From NCBI GenBank assembly GCA_946186915.1, contig CAMHOY010000006.1:53087-117086 (forward strand): a stretch of 64,000 nt of DNA, read 5' to 3'. Of the stretch, positions 8,336 to 17,364 are shown one piece after another; the first letter of the stretch is position 1, and the number at the start of each line of letters is the position of its first letter. This stretch comes from an uncultured Bacteroidales bacterium (GTDB lineage: Bacteria; Bacteroidota; Bacteroidia; Bacteroidales; Paludibacteraceae). The notes beneath the pieces are model-generated. The model had not been told where the DNA came from. It worked only from the letters and a program-made list of their open reading frames with translations, and ran no database searches. A program made the position numbers and the translations under genes.

Positions 8336-9328
8336 ATGGCAGTTACACTGGCTGATATCAAAAAACTGCGCGACATCACCGGCGCAGGTATGATGGATGT
8401 TAAGAAAGCCCTCGAAGAGGCAAACGGCGATTTCGAAGTGGCAAAGGACTTGCTCCGTAAACGCGGACAGGCTATCGCTGCAAAGCGTAGCGACCGCGAG
8501 GCTTCGGAAGGGTGTGTGCTCGCAAAAGTAAAGGGCACCTTCGGCGCTATCGTTGGCGTGAAGTGTGAGACCGACTTCGTGGCTAAGAACGAGGACTTCG
8601 TAGGCATGGTTAAACTAATCCTCGATGCTGCTTTGGATAACAAAGTACGTTCGCAGGAGGAGTTGAAGAACCTTAAGATTGGTAACTTCACCGTGGCTGA
8701 GATCATCACAGAGCGTTCCGGTGTGACGGGTGAAAAGATGGAGTTGGCTGACTACGCTTGCCTTGAGGCACCGGTAGTCGATGCTTACAACCACCTCGGT
8801 AACAAACTCAGCTCGCTCGTTGCTGCTAACGAGGGCGCTGACAAAGAGACCGTTCACGGCATTTCGATGCAGGTAGCTGCAATGAGCCCGATTGCTCTTG
8901 ACGCTGATCACGTTGCTGAGGACGTTAAAAAACATGAGCTCGAAGTTGCCGTTGAGAAAACCAAACAAGACGAGATCAACAAGGCTGTTGAGAACGCCAT
9001 CCGTAAAGCAGGTATCAACCCCGCTCACGTGGACAGCGATGACCATATTGAGTCCAACCAGGCTAAGGGATGGATCACAGCTGAGCAGGCTCAACTCGCT
9101 CGCGAGATTCGCGCTAACGTTGCGAAGGAGGCAGAGGCTAACCTCGCTAATCAGGCTAAGAAGATTGAGATGATCGCACAAGGTCGTCTGGGCAAGTTCC
9201 TCAAAGAGAACACCCTCGTGGAGCAAGCTTACATCATGAGCGAATCCAAAGAGCTCGTGAAGGATATCCTCAAAGCAAAAGGCGTGCAAATTATTGATTT
9301 CCGCCGCATCACATTATCCGCTGAATAA
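8336..9328 (+). CDS. tsf: Translation elongation factor Ts
   Basis: The 330-residue protein has the EF-Ts signatures LRDITGAGMMDVKKALEEANGD and GQAIAAKRSDREASEG in the N-terminal UBA-like region, and VKCETDFVAKNEDF, the TDF motif that contacts EF-Tu. It exchanges GDP for GTP on EF-Tu. Its stop codon shares one base with the ATG of the AsmA-like gene. Confidence 0.98.
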   Translation: MAVTLADIKKLRDITGAGMMDVKKALEEANGDFEVAKDLLRKRGQAIAAKRSDREASEGCVLAKVKGTFGAIVGVKCETDFVAKNEDFVGMVKLILDAALDNKVRSQEELKNLKIGNFTVAEIITERSGVTGEKMELADYACLEAPVVDAYNHLGNKLSSLVAANEGADKETVHGISMQVAAMSPIALDADHVAEDVKKHELEVAVEKTKQDEINKAVENAIRKAGINPAHVDSDDHIESNQAKGWITAEQAQLAREIRANVAKEAEANLANQAKKIEMIAQGRLGKFLKENTLVEQAYIMSESKELVKDILKAKGVQIIDFRRITLSAE

Positions 9329-11163
9329 TGAAAACATTTTGGAAGATATGTGGATGGGGAGCGCTAGTAATAGTGCTCCTCTTTGCATTGATACTGGCTG
9401 TCGCATCACCGGTAGCCAAGTACATCATCAATAACAAAGGCAACGAACTCATCGGCCGACAAATGCACGTGGACCGCGTCATCATCAATCCGTATTGGGG
9501 TGGTGTATCCATCAATGGCTTTGAATGTAAGGAAACAAATGGAGAAACGAACTTCATTTCGTTCGATCATCTCTACGTTCAGATTGCCTATCCGCAACTG
9601 CTTGGCAAGACAGTAAAACTGCGCGCTATTCACCTTGACGGATTTAACGGACAAGTGCTCAAGAGTAATGACAAGGTCAATTTCTCGGACATTATCGAGC
9701 GCTTCTCCCAAAAGGATTCTGTGCCCGTGGATACAGCGAAGAGTGCATGGACGGTTATTTTGAAGGATATTCGAATAAACAACAGTAATATTCGTTACCG
9801 CGATGTAGTGAGTGACAAACAATGGAAATTGGAGGATCTCACGTTGCGCGTGCCCGGACTATATTTCGACAACACGCAGACGAACGCCGGTATCGAATTT
9901 GGTCTGCCGACAGGCGGTCGGGTGGGTATTGTTGCCGGCATGAAACTGCAATCTAACCGCTATGCGGTCAAGCTAAACCTGCATGACGTGCACACGGATG
10001 TCGTGTTGCCGCTGGTACAAGACTATCTGGATGTGACCGGTTTGGGTGCAAAGATAAATGGTTCGCTGCATGTGGATGGCAGTTTGGATGTGATTACCAA
10101 CATCCTGCTCTCCGGACACCTTTCCCTGTCAGGTCTGAGTCTGCGCGACTCGCATAAGGATGAGGTTGCAGCGCTGGATGAGCTGCGTCTTGCGATCAGC
10201 AGAGGAGATGTAGCGCAGAATACATATATTCTTGACAGTCTGACAATAAGCGGACTGACAGCCAACTATGAGGTGCATGAAGGATGGACGACCCTGACAC
10301 GCCTGATGAAGAGCAAACATGAAGTGCAGGAAGAGATGGCGGACAGCGCGGCAACGGATTCCTTGGAGACACCGATAGAAGTGGAGAAACCAAAGTCCGC
10401 GAAACCGCTTGTATGGATGGCCAAACGTGTAACGCTTACCGGACATGATATCAGTTACCACGACTATTCGAAAAAGCATGACTGGAGTTATGCTATCCAG
10501 ACACTGCGCGTGGAAGGTCAGAATGTAGCGAGCAATGGTCGTAACAGCATCAAACTGCAGGCTACATTGCCCAACGACGGCTCGATTAACTTGGATTTCA
10601 AGGGAGGTTTGGACCTCAAGAATCAGGATACGCAGGCTGATCTTAAGGTACGTGGTGTGCATATCGAGGATTTCAGTGCTCTTTGCCGCAATTATACCGG
10701 CTATCCGATAGACGGAGGTATGCTGACTATTGACAGCCATCTTGACGTTGAGTCTGCTAAGCTGAATGGTACAAATCGTATTGAGATTGATCATCCGAGG
10801 GTAGGTAGAAAAGAGAGGTTCTCCAAAGCACCGTACAAGAATATCCCTGTGCGTTTGGGATTCCAATTGTTGACATCTGCGCAGGATATCATCGTGGTGG
10901 ATGTGCCGTTGACAGGAGACGTGACAAATCCCAAGTTCAGTCTGAGGAAAGTAATCAGCCGCGCGTTACTGAAAGTGTTCTTCGGTCCGCTGATGGGCGT
11001 GAATGACCGCAATAAATCAGTGAATGAGGCGGAATTAAGAGAGATGCAGGAGTTGTTAGGCGAAGACTCTGTATCACTCGGCAATGATACGGTGAGCAAT
11101 TTCGCGGCAGACGTCGCAATGACCGCAGGGGACAGCACTCGTCTCGCCGAAATAAGCGAGTAG
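9328..11163 (+). CDS. AsmA-like / DUF748-type membrane-anchored periplasmic protein
   Basis: The protein has 611 residues. Residues 8-33 form one transmembrane helix (VIVLLFALILAVASPVAKYI), and the rest would be periplasmic. The sequence after it (NKGNELIGRQMHVDRVIINP, then repeated beta-rich segments such as LDGFNGQVLKSND and KLNLHDVHTDVVLPLVQDYL) resembles AsmA/DUF748 proteins, a family linked to lipid transport between membranes. It overlaps the stop of tsf by one base. Its last 90 nt are antisense to the 3' end of recQ. Function is by family resemblance only. Confidence 0.75.
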   Translation: MKTFWKICGWGALVIVLLFALILAVASPVAKYIINNKGNELIGRQMHVDRVIINPYWGGVSINGFECKETNGETNFISFDHLYVQIAYPQLLGKTVKLRAIHLDGFNGQVLKSNDKVNFSDIIERFSQKDSVPVDTAKSAWTVILKDIRINNSNIRYRDVVSDKQWKLEDLTLRVPGLYFDNTQTNAGIEFGLPTGGRVGIVAGMKLQSNRYAVKLNLHDVHTDVVLPLVQDYLDVTGLGAKINGSLHVDGSLDVITNILLSGHLSLSGLSLRDSHKDEVAALDELRLAISRGDVAQNTYILDSLTISGLTANYEVHEGWTTLTRLMKSKHEVQEEMADSAATDSLETPIEVEKPKSAKPLVWMAKRVTLTGHDISYHDYSKKHDWSYAIQTLRVEGQNVASNGRNSIKLQATLPNDGSINLDFKGGLDLKNQDTQADLKVRGVHIEDFSALCRNYTGYPIDGGMLTIDSHLDVESAKLNGTNRIEIDHPRVGRKERFSKAPYKNIPVRLGFQLLTSAQDIIVVDVPLTGDVTNPKFSLRKVISRALLKVFFGPLMGVNDRNKSVNEAELREMQELLGEDSVSLGNDTVSNFAADVAMTAGDSTRLAEISE

Positions 11164-12789
11164 TACCTGTTCTCGGCAGAACTGATTCTGCTCGGCGTAC
11201 TCAACCATCGCTTTGAGTTGTTCGGCAAAGAGTTTCTGACGATCATCGTAGATAGAGGGAGAGAGGTAGATATCTGCCTCTCTTTCTTTTGTTATCGTCA
11301 AACAGCATCCCACGCTCCGCGGAATATAAGTGATGATACCGCGTTGGGCCAAAGAAACAAGGATCTCGTGGTCCTCTGGTTTATCTGCCTCGCGCACGTA
11401 TTGGAGGTCGGTGAATATTCCCGAATACTGACGCATGAGACGGTCGAGTAACTCAATCTGTGCAGACGAGAGTTCGTATTCTCCTATTTGCGCACGGGGT
11501 ACACGCAGGCATACTCGCGGTTGTGTTTCGTACTCCTCTTGAAAATCGATGTATCCCGCCTGCGTCAACAGATGCAGGGCGGAGTAGGTTTGTATGACCG
11601 GAAGATGCATGACGTGACACAACTGGTCCATGTGCAACGTAAAACGATGCCCCAAACCGCTACCTGCACCGACCTGCAAAAAGTCCATGGTCTTGTGATA
11701 AACCTGCTCCACGAATTCTTTGGGAGGGTAGGTGTCCACTACGCGCTTGCGGGCCTTTGCTTTGTCTTCATCGTTATAGAGCAACACCGCGTAAGCCGTC
11801 TTCCCGTCGCGCCCGGCACGCCCCGCTTCCTGATAATAACTCTCTAAATGCGATGGCAGGTCATGGTGAAGCACAAGTCGTACATCCGGCTTGTCGATAC
11901 CCATCCCGAAAGCATTTGTCGCAACAATAACGCGCGTACGTCCTTCTTTCCACGCTTCCTGTCGTTCATTACGTTCGCGGGTAGTCAGTCCGGCATGGTA
12001 GAATTCGGCACTCTCGCCGTTAGCCGCCAGCCATTCGGATAACTCTTGGGCGCGTTTGCGGTTGCGCACATAGACGATAGCTGAACCGGGAACTTTGGAC
12101 AGTATATGTGCTATCTGCTCTGGTTTATTGTCCGTGCGGCGCACGATATACTGAAGGTTTTCGCGGCGGAAGGACATCTTCAGTACGTTTGGTTCACGGA
12201 AACCTAAACGGCGTTGTATGTCTTCTACGACAGCCGGAGTAGCAGTCGCTGTAAGTGCCAAGACCGGTATTTCCGGCAGCAATCCCCGTACGGCTGCGAT
12301 ATTCAGATATGAGGGACGGAAGTCATAGCCCCATTGTGAGATACAATGCGCCTCATCAACGGCAATCAGTCCGATAGGCAAGTCTTGCAAACGTTTGCGA
12401 AATTCCTCGCTCTCCAATCGTTCCGGAGAACAATAGAGGAAATGGTATGGTCCGAAAAGGCAGTTGTCCAAAGCAGCACGCTGTTTGTCGAAACTCTGCC
12501 CCGTATATACAGCCTCCGAAAAGATGCCGCGTGCCTGTAGGTTCGCCACTTGGTCGCGCATGAGCGCAATGAGCGGTGTGATGACGAGACATAAGCGTTT
12601 CTCCGGATTTTCACTTCCCATCACGAGGGCTGGAATCTGGAAACAGAGACTCTTTCCTCCTCCGGTAGGCATCAGGGCTAACGTATCGCGGTGCGCTAAT
12701 ACAGAATCGATGATTTCCGCCTGTAAAGGACGAAAATCATCGTATCCAAAAAACTTATGTAATGCCTCCTTCGGGGTCATAAATGACAA
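11074..12789 (-). CDS. recQ: ATP-dependent DNA helicase RecQ (short form, no HRDC domain)
   Basis: The protein has 571 residues. The helicase motifs are complete: FGYDDFRPLQAEII (motif 0), LALMPTGGGKSLCFQIPAL (Walker A), VDEAHCISQWGYDFRPSY (DEAH), LALTATATP (motif III) and YYQEAGRAGRDG (motif VI). A zinc-binding module ends the protein (CREQVLLAYFGE, then CGHCDVC). There is no HRDC domain, so it is shorter than E. coli RecQ. It unwinds DNA 3' to 5' in recombination and fork repair. It lies downstream of gltX on the minus strand and ends 90 nt inside the convergent AsmA-like gene. Confidence 0.93.
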   Translation of the reverse strand: MSFMTPKEALHKFFGYDDFRPLQAEIIDSVLAHRDTLALMPTGGGKSLCFQIPALVMGSENPEKRLCLVITPLIALMRDQVANLQARGIFSEAVYTGQSFDKQRAALDNCLFGPYHFLYCSPERLESEEFRKRLQDLPIGLIAVDEAHCISQWGYDFRPSYLNIAAVRGLLPEIPVLALTATATPAVVEDIQRRLGFREPNVLKMSFRRENLQYIVRRTDNKPEQIAHILSKVPGSAIVYVRNRKRAQELSEWLAANGESAEFYHAGLTTRERNERQEAWKEGRTRVIVATNAFGMGIDKPDVRLVLHHDLPSHLESYYQEAGRAGRDGKTAYAVLLYNDEDKAKARKRVVDTYPPKEFVEQVYHKTMDFLQVGAGSGLGHRFTLHMDQLCHVMHLPVIQTYSALHLLTQAGYIDFQEEYETQPRVCLRVPRAQIGEYELSSAQIELLDRLMRQYSGIFTDLQYVREADKPEDHEILVSLAQRGIITYIPRSVGCCLTITKEREADIYLSPSIYDDRQKLFAEQLKAMVEYAEQNQFCREQVLLAYFGETSAVPCGHCDVCREIAHRIIAE

Positions 12790-12798
12790 ACGAAAATG

Positions 12799-14334
12799 TC
12801 AAATACGTGTCAAGGCATCTTTGACGCGTTTAATCGTCTCTTCTTTTCCGAGAACGTCGGTGATGGCCCATATATGCGGACCACGTGCAGCGCCTACAAG
12901 GCAGATACGGAAGGCATTCATCACGATACCTACGCCGTATTCTTTGGCGGCGATCCAATTCATAACGATGTTGTCGAGAGTCTCTGCGTCCCAGGAAGGA
13001 ACACCTTCGAGCACTTCGAGCAACTCGGTCATGTGACGCGGTGAATCCTCTTTCCAGCGTTTCGCCAAGGATTTTTCGTCATACTCCGTAGGAGCCACAA
13101 AGAAGAAATTGGTTTGTTCCCATAGCTCGGGAACGAAGTTTACGCGGTCTTTGGTAAGGCCGATCACTTGAGCGACCATCTTCCTGTCCGGATGGTCAAT
13201 GCCATGTGCCGCGAGGGTAGGCAGGAACATCTCTGCCAATTCCTCATTGCTACGCAACTGCAGGTACTGATGATTGAACCATTTTCCCTTCTCGTAGTCA
13301 AATTTGGCACCAGCCTTGGATACGCGGTCTAACGAGAACTCCTTGATCAGTTCTTCCATGGTGTATAACTCCTGATCTCCTGTGCCGTGCCAGCCGAGCA
13401 ATGCCAGAAAGTTAATCACAGCCTCCGGAAGATAGCCGCTCTCGCGGTAGCCAGAAGAAACCGTTCCGTCTTTCTGGTTGTGGAACTCCAGCGGGAAAAC
13501 AGGGAAACCGAGACGGTCTCCGTCGCGCTTGCTGAGTTTGCCGTTTCCGTCGGGCTTGAGCAATAAGGGCAGGTGCGCAAACTCCGGCATCGTATCCTGC
13601 CAACCGAACGCGCGGTACAGCAACACGTGCAGCGGAGCCGACGGCAACCATTCCTCACCGCGGATGACATGCGATACTTCCATCAGATGGTCATCTACGA
13701 TGTTAGCGAGGTGGTAGGTGGGCAGGTCGTCTGCGGACTTATAGAGCACCTTGTCATCTAAAATATTGCTGTTAATCACCACTTCACCGCGAATCAGGTC
13801 ATGTACATGTACGTTCTCGTTGGGTTCTACTTTGAACCGAACAACATATTTCTCTCCTTTTTCAACCAGTGCTTGCACCTCTTCGGCGGGCATAGTCAGC
13901 GAGTTGCGCATCTCCATGCGTGTGCGGGCATCATACTGAAAATTGGATATCGCTGCGCGCTTAGCCTCCAGTTCTTCCGGCGTATCAAATGCAATATACG
14001 CATGTCCGCTGTCAAGCAGTTGCTTTACGTACTGATGATATATCTCACGGCGCTCACTCTGACGATAAGGTCCATGTTCTCCGATGGCTTCGATCTTGCC
14101 GTTATGCATACGAAGACCTTCGTCAATGCCTATACCGAGCCAGTCGAGGGCTTCGAGGATGTATTCCTCTGCTCCGGGCACGAAGCGTGTACTGTCCGTA
14201 TCCTCGATACGAAGCAACATGTCTCCGCCGTGCTGACGAGCAAAAAGATAATTATACAAGGCAGTGCGCACACCGCCAATATGCAACGCGCCTGTCGGAC
14301 TCGGCGCAAAGCGAACTCTTACTCTTCTTTCCAT
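12799..14334 (-). CDS. gltX: Glutamyl-tRNA synthetase
   Basis: The protein has 511 residues. The class I signature [21 protein letters not shown] carries the HIGH-type motif and [20 protein letters not shown] carries the KMSKS-type motif (KLSKR). The C-terminal anticodon-binding region follows. No glutaminyl-tRNA synthetase is seen in the window, so I cannot say whether it is discriminating. It is 9 nt upstream of recQ in the same minus-strand operon. Confidence 0.96.
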   Translation of the reverse strand: MERRVRVRFAPSPTGALHIGGVRTALYNYLFARQHGGDMLLRIEDTDSTRFVPGAEEYILEALDWLGIGIDEGLRMHNGKIEAIGEHGPYRQSERREIYHQYVKQLLDSGHAYIAFDTPEELEAKRAAISNFQYDARTRMEMRNSLTMPAEEVQALVEKGEKYVVRFKVEPNENVHVHDLIRGEVVINSNILDDKVLYKSADDLPTYHLANIVDDHLMEVSHVIRGEEWLPSAPLHVLLYRAFGWQDTMPEFAHLPLLLKPDGNGKLSKRDGDRLGFPVFPLEFHNQKDGTVSSGYRESGYLPEAVINFLALLGWHGTGDQELYTMEELIKEFSLDRVSKAGAKFDYEKGKWFNHQYLQLRSNEELAEMFLPTLAAHGIDHPDRKMVAQVIGLTKDRVNFVPELWEQTNFFFVAPTEYDEKSLAKRWKEDSPRHMTELLEVLEGVPSWDAETLDNIVMNWIAAKEYGVGIVMNAFRICLVGAARGPHIWAITDVLGKEETIKRVKDALTRI

Positions 14335-14347
14335 ATGTTGTTTTTTT

Positions 14348-15616
14348 CTAATATATCTCTACAATTTCGCGTTTCAGGCGTCGGGTGATTTGGGACGGCT
14401 TAAGGGGCTTGACATCCTGTGTCTGAAGTCCCGTGACACGCTGCGTAGCCTTGATAACCAAAGGGATCTCGGCTTTCTTGGAACCCAAGATAAAGGCATT
14501 GACAAGCATATTTTTTTCCAGAGTATAAACCTGCCCATCACGACGTTGGTAAATGGTATTTAAGTCAATATTGCCGCGTAGTTTCTTCAGGCGAAATTTC
14601 TCTATATCTTGGTCGTTCATGTTTACGAGATTTAACATCTGTAACTGTTCCGCATTCAGTTTGATACCAAAGGGAATGGTCACCTTTACTTCTGCGTGCT
14701 CGGAGAAACGACGCACGGAGTAGGTACGCGAGTCCACAATATAATGGCGCAGGAAGGTCATCTTGAAGCATCCAAGGTATTTGCTGACAGTCTGTGTGTG
14801 CGTGAGTACGGTCTCGCCTTCGGACTCATTGCTGACAGTCCAGTGACGGAGGTCGTTCATCGCCTGCTCAAAGTCGAAACGCATATTCCCCATCGCAAAG
14901 AGTGCGCGGTGCACAACGACCCCGGAATCTACGGCATTGGCCGCCTTGCGCATGTAGTTGTTTGGTGTGCCGGCAGGCGCCTTGCTTTGTTTCTCCATTC
15001 GTTCCAAGGCATCCGAGGCCAGAATTGAGTCCGCTTGCGCACGTTTCTGCGCATCGAAGAAACGCTTGCAGAAACGACCTTGGAACTGCACTGAGTCACG
15101 CCCGTCTCTGCATTTCTCCGGCATCACCACGATATTGGCAATCATCTGCTCCATGCCCCACGTACTTCCTTCAGAAAGCATACGCACGTCGCTTACCACC
15201 TGGTATTGGGCATTATCATCAGGAAATTCCTCTTCGAGTTTTACAAAAACGGAATGGAGTAGAATAGCCATTTGCTTGCGCTTGTTCCTTTGCTTGCTGG
15301 CTTTTGCGGCCACGACAGTCTCTTCGAGTGCGATAGGTTGCTCCTTGAGTGTGATGGTAGAGACTAACGTGTCATTGGCGCGCAGTAATAGCAACGGCAG
15401 GCTCTGTTTCTCATATCCGATAAAGGAGAAGATAACTTCGCTCTGCGCAGGAAGGTCAGCTTCAAAGGCAAAGAAGCCATCGTTATTGGTAGCTGTACCA
15501 ACCTCCGGCTTAGCCTCCGGATACACGGTCGCGTAGGGGATTGGCTGCCCGTTCTGGTCCACGACACGACCTTGATAGGTCATTATAAGGGATAATATCA
15601 GTAGCAAAGTTTTCAT
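14348..15616 (-). CDS. Secreted protein with carboxypeptidase-regulatory-like domain
   Basis: I place the start at the ATG ending at 15616, because an upstream in-frame ATG (15628) falls inside the -7 box. The protein then has 422 residues, beginning with a signal peptide ([20 protein letters not shown]). Residues about 14-75 ([48 protein letters not shown]) are a CarboxypepD_reg-like beta domain, common on exported Bacteroidetes proteins. The remaining 340 residues are not recognised. The promoter shares its -33 region with the divergent tsaD promoter. Confidence 0.75.
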   Translation of the reverse strand: MKTLLLILSLIMTYQGRVVDQNGQPIPYATVYPEAKPEVGTATNNDGFFAFEADLPAQSEVIFSFIGYEKQSLPLLLLRANDTLVSTITLKEQPIALEETVVAAKASKQRNKRKQMAILLHSVFVKLEEEFPDDNAQYQVVSDVRMLSEGSTWGMEQMIANIVVMPEKCRDGRDSVQFQGRFCKRFFDAQKRAQADSILASDALERMEKQSKAPAGTPNNYMRKAANAVDSGVVVHRALFAMGNMRFDFEQAMNDLRHWTVSNESEGETVLTHTQTVSKYLGCFKMTFLRHYIVDSRTYSVRRFSEHAEVKVTIPFGIKLNAEQLQMLNLVNMNDQDIEKFRLKKLRGNIDLNTIYQRRDGQVYTLEKNMLVNAFILGSKKAEIPLVIKATQRVTGLQTQDVKPLKPSQITRRLKREIVEIY

Positions 15617-15625
15617 AATTGGCTG

Positions 15626-15657
15626 CAAAGGTACGAAAATATTTGCACATATGCAAA
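15626..15657 (-). promoter_or_regulatory. Promoter of the minus-strand operon 15616 gene-gltX-recQ
   Basis: Reading leftwards: -33 TTTG (complement of 15654-15657), 20 nt, then -7 TACCTTTG (complement of 15626-15633). Its -33 box lies in the near-palindrome TTTGCACATATGCAAA at 15642-15657, shared with the divergent promoter. Confidence 0.88.
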
Positions 15658-15673
15658 AAAAAGTGTAACTTTG
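15642..15673 (+). promoter_or_regulatory. Promoter of tsaD
   Basis: The -33 TTTG is at 15642-15645, then a 20-nt spacer, then -7 TAACTTTG at 15666-15673 followed by CAGCC. The -33 boxes of the two divergent promoters are the two arms of one 16-bp near-palindrome, so the RNA polymerases should exclude each other. Confidence 0.9.
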
Positions 15674-15690
15674 CAGCCGTTTTTGAGAAA

Positions 15691-16737
15691 ATGGATAAAC
15701 CTATAGTCATATTAGCTATCGAATCAAGTTGCGATGATACCTCATCGGCCGTCATCGTGGACGGAGTGTTGCGGAGTAATGTCATCGCATCGCAAAAGGT
15801 TCATGAAGAATACGGCGGAGTGGTTCCGGAATTGGCCAGTCGCGCCCATCAGCAGAACATCCTGCCGGTAGTAGACACTGCGCTCAAACGCGCCGGAGTG
15901 AGTAAAGACGACCTCTCGGCAATCGCTTTCACACGTGGTCCCGGCCTTTTAGGCTCGTTGCTCGTTGGCACTTCTTTTGCAAAAGGGCTTGCCCTCTCGC
16001 TTAATATCCCGATTATTGATGTGAACCATCTCCAGGGACATGTCTTGGCGCATTTTGTGGAGGATGGTACAGGTCTTCCGCATCCCACTTTCCCGTTTCT
16101 TTGCCTATTGGTCTCCGGTGGTAACAGTCAAATAGTGCTTGTACGTGCGTACAATGATATGGAGATCATCGGTCAGACGATCGATGATGCGGCTGGCGAA
16201 GCCTTTGATAAATGCGCCAAGGTCTTAGGACTGCCTTACCCGGGTGGACCATGGATAGACAAACTCGCAAAAGAAGGGGATGCAGGCAAGTATCTTTTTG
16301 CCAAACCCAATATCCCGAACTACGACTACTCTTTCTCCGGGCATAAGACCTCTTTCCTCTATACGCTGCGGGACATGCTCAAAGCGCATGACGTAACGAC
16401 GATAGACGAGTTGGCGGAACGAGTACCGCATCTACGTGAGGACATGTGTGCATCGCTGCAGGCGACGGTAGTCGATATCCTCATGCGCAAACTCAAGAAA
16501 GCAGCTAAAGATTTAGGTGTCAGCCAGGTGGCTGTCGCCGGCGGTGTGAGTGCCAATAGTGCGTTGCGTCAGGCCTTCGTGGACTATGGGAAGAAGTATC
16601 ATTGGGAGGTATTCATTCCGCCATTCTCGTTCACGACCGATAATGCTGCCATGGTTTGTCAGGCGGGCTATTTCAAGTACTTGGACCGTGATTTCTGCGC
16701 TATAGATGAGGTTCCATACGCCAAAACACAAATCTAA
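15691..16737 (+). CDS. tsaD: tRNA N6-adenosine threonylcarbamoyltransferase TsaD
   Basis: I place the start at ATG 15691 because the upstream in-frame ATG lies before the promoter. The protein has 348 residues: ILAIESSCDDTSSAV at the N-terminus, SRAHQQNILPVV, VNHLQGHVLAHF with the metal-binding HxxxH, LVSGGNSQIVLV, and VAGGVSANSALRQAF near the C-terminus. It transfers threonylcarbamoyl to A37 of ANN-reading tRNAs. The stop codon directly abuts the ATG of the exosortase gene. Confidence 0.97.
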   Translation: MDKPIVILAIESSCDDTSSAVIVDGVLRSNVIASQKVHEEYGGVVPELASRAHQQNILPVVDTALKRAGVSKDDLSAIAFTRGPGLLGSLLVGTSFAKGLALSLNIPIIDVNHLQGHVLAHFVEDGTGLPHPTFPFLCLLVSGGNSQIVLVRAYNDMEIIGQTIDDAAGEAFDKCAKVLGLPYPGGPWIDKLAKEGDAGKYLFAKPNIPNYDYSFSGHKTSFLYTLRDMLKAHDVTTIDELAERVPHLREDMCASLQATVVDILMRKLKKAAKDLGVSQVAVAGGVSANSALRQAFVDYGKKYHWEVFIPPFSFTTDNAAMVCQAGYFKYLDRDFCAIDEVPYAKTQI

Positions 16738-17364
16738 ATGTCCAATCTTCGATCTCAAATATCCAATCTCCAATTACGGCTCAAACCGTATACTGACGTC
16801 ATCATCTTTATGATGACGCTCCTTGTGGCAAACTACGCCTGGAAATGGACGATGGTGGGAGACGAGAACGGAGACAGCGTGACTTGGTTTGGAATGGACA
16901 TCACCGCGCCTTTTGAATTCATGGCTTGTCACATTGCCTCGATGGTCTATTGGCTGGTATCTTTTTTCCGCGACACAGCCTACATGACCGATGCGCATAC
17001 CATCCGTTTTGCTTCCGGAACAGGCACCACTATTATATGGGGGTGTACAGCTCTTAAACAGAGTTTTATATGGCTCTGCCTCATCCTTACTGTCAAGTCC
17101 TCTACAATGACTTCCGGAAAAGCGTTATGGTTGAAGAAACTATGGTTTATCCCTTTTGGATGGGTGTGCTGTTATTTGTTTAATATCCTACGGATATTCC
17201 TCATTGCACTCTTCATCGAGCATCATCCGGAATGGTTCCATCTGCTGCACGACTATATTTTCAAATACCTCTTCTATGCGATGCTCTTTGGTCTATGGGT
17301 TTGGTTCGTCGAAGGCATCAGAGGCGCTGACGTTTCTCCATCAGCTGAAGAATCCGCTGTTTGA
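16738..17364 (+). CDS. Exosortase/archaeosortase family protein
   Basis: The protein has 208 residues with about six hydrophobic segments. The catalytic triad expected for exosortases is visible: Cys103 in WGCTALKQSF, Arg152 in YLFNILRIFL and His171 in LLHDYIFKYLFY. Such integral-membrane enzymes are thought to cut a C-terminal sorting signal and attach the protein to the envelope. Its partner substrates are not in the window. The first 14 or so codons come from a repetitive stretch containing CCAATCT twice, so the true start could be slightly later. The last 47 nt overlap the convergent antiporter gene. Confidence 0.85.
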   Translation: MSNLRSQISNLQLRLKPYTDVIIFMMTLLVANYAWKWTMVGDENGDSVTWFGMDITAPFEFMACHIASMVYWLVSFFRDTAYMTDAHTIRFASGTGTTIIWGCTALKQSFIWLCLILTVKSSTMTSGKALWLKKLWFIPFGWVCCYLFNILRIFLIALFIEHHPEWFHLLHDYIFKYLFYAMLFGLWVWFVEGIRGADVSPSAEESAV

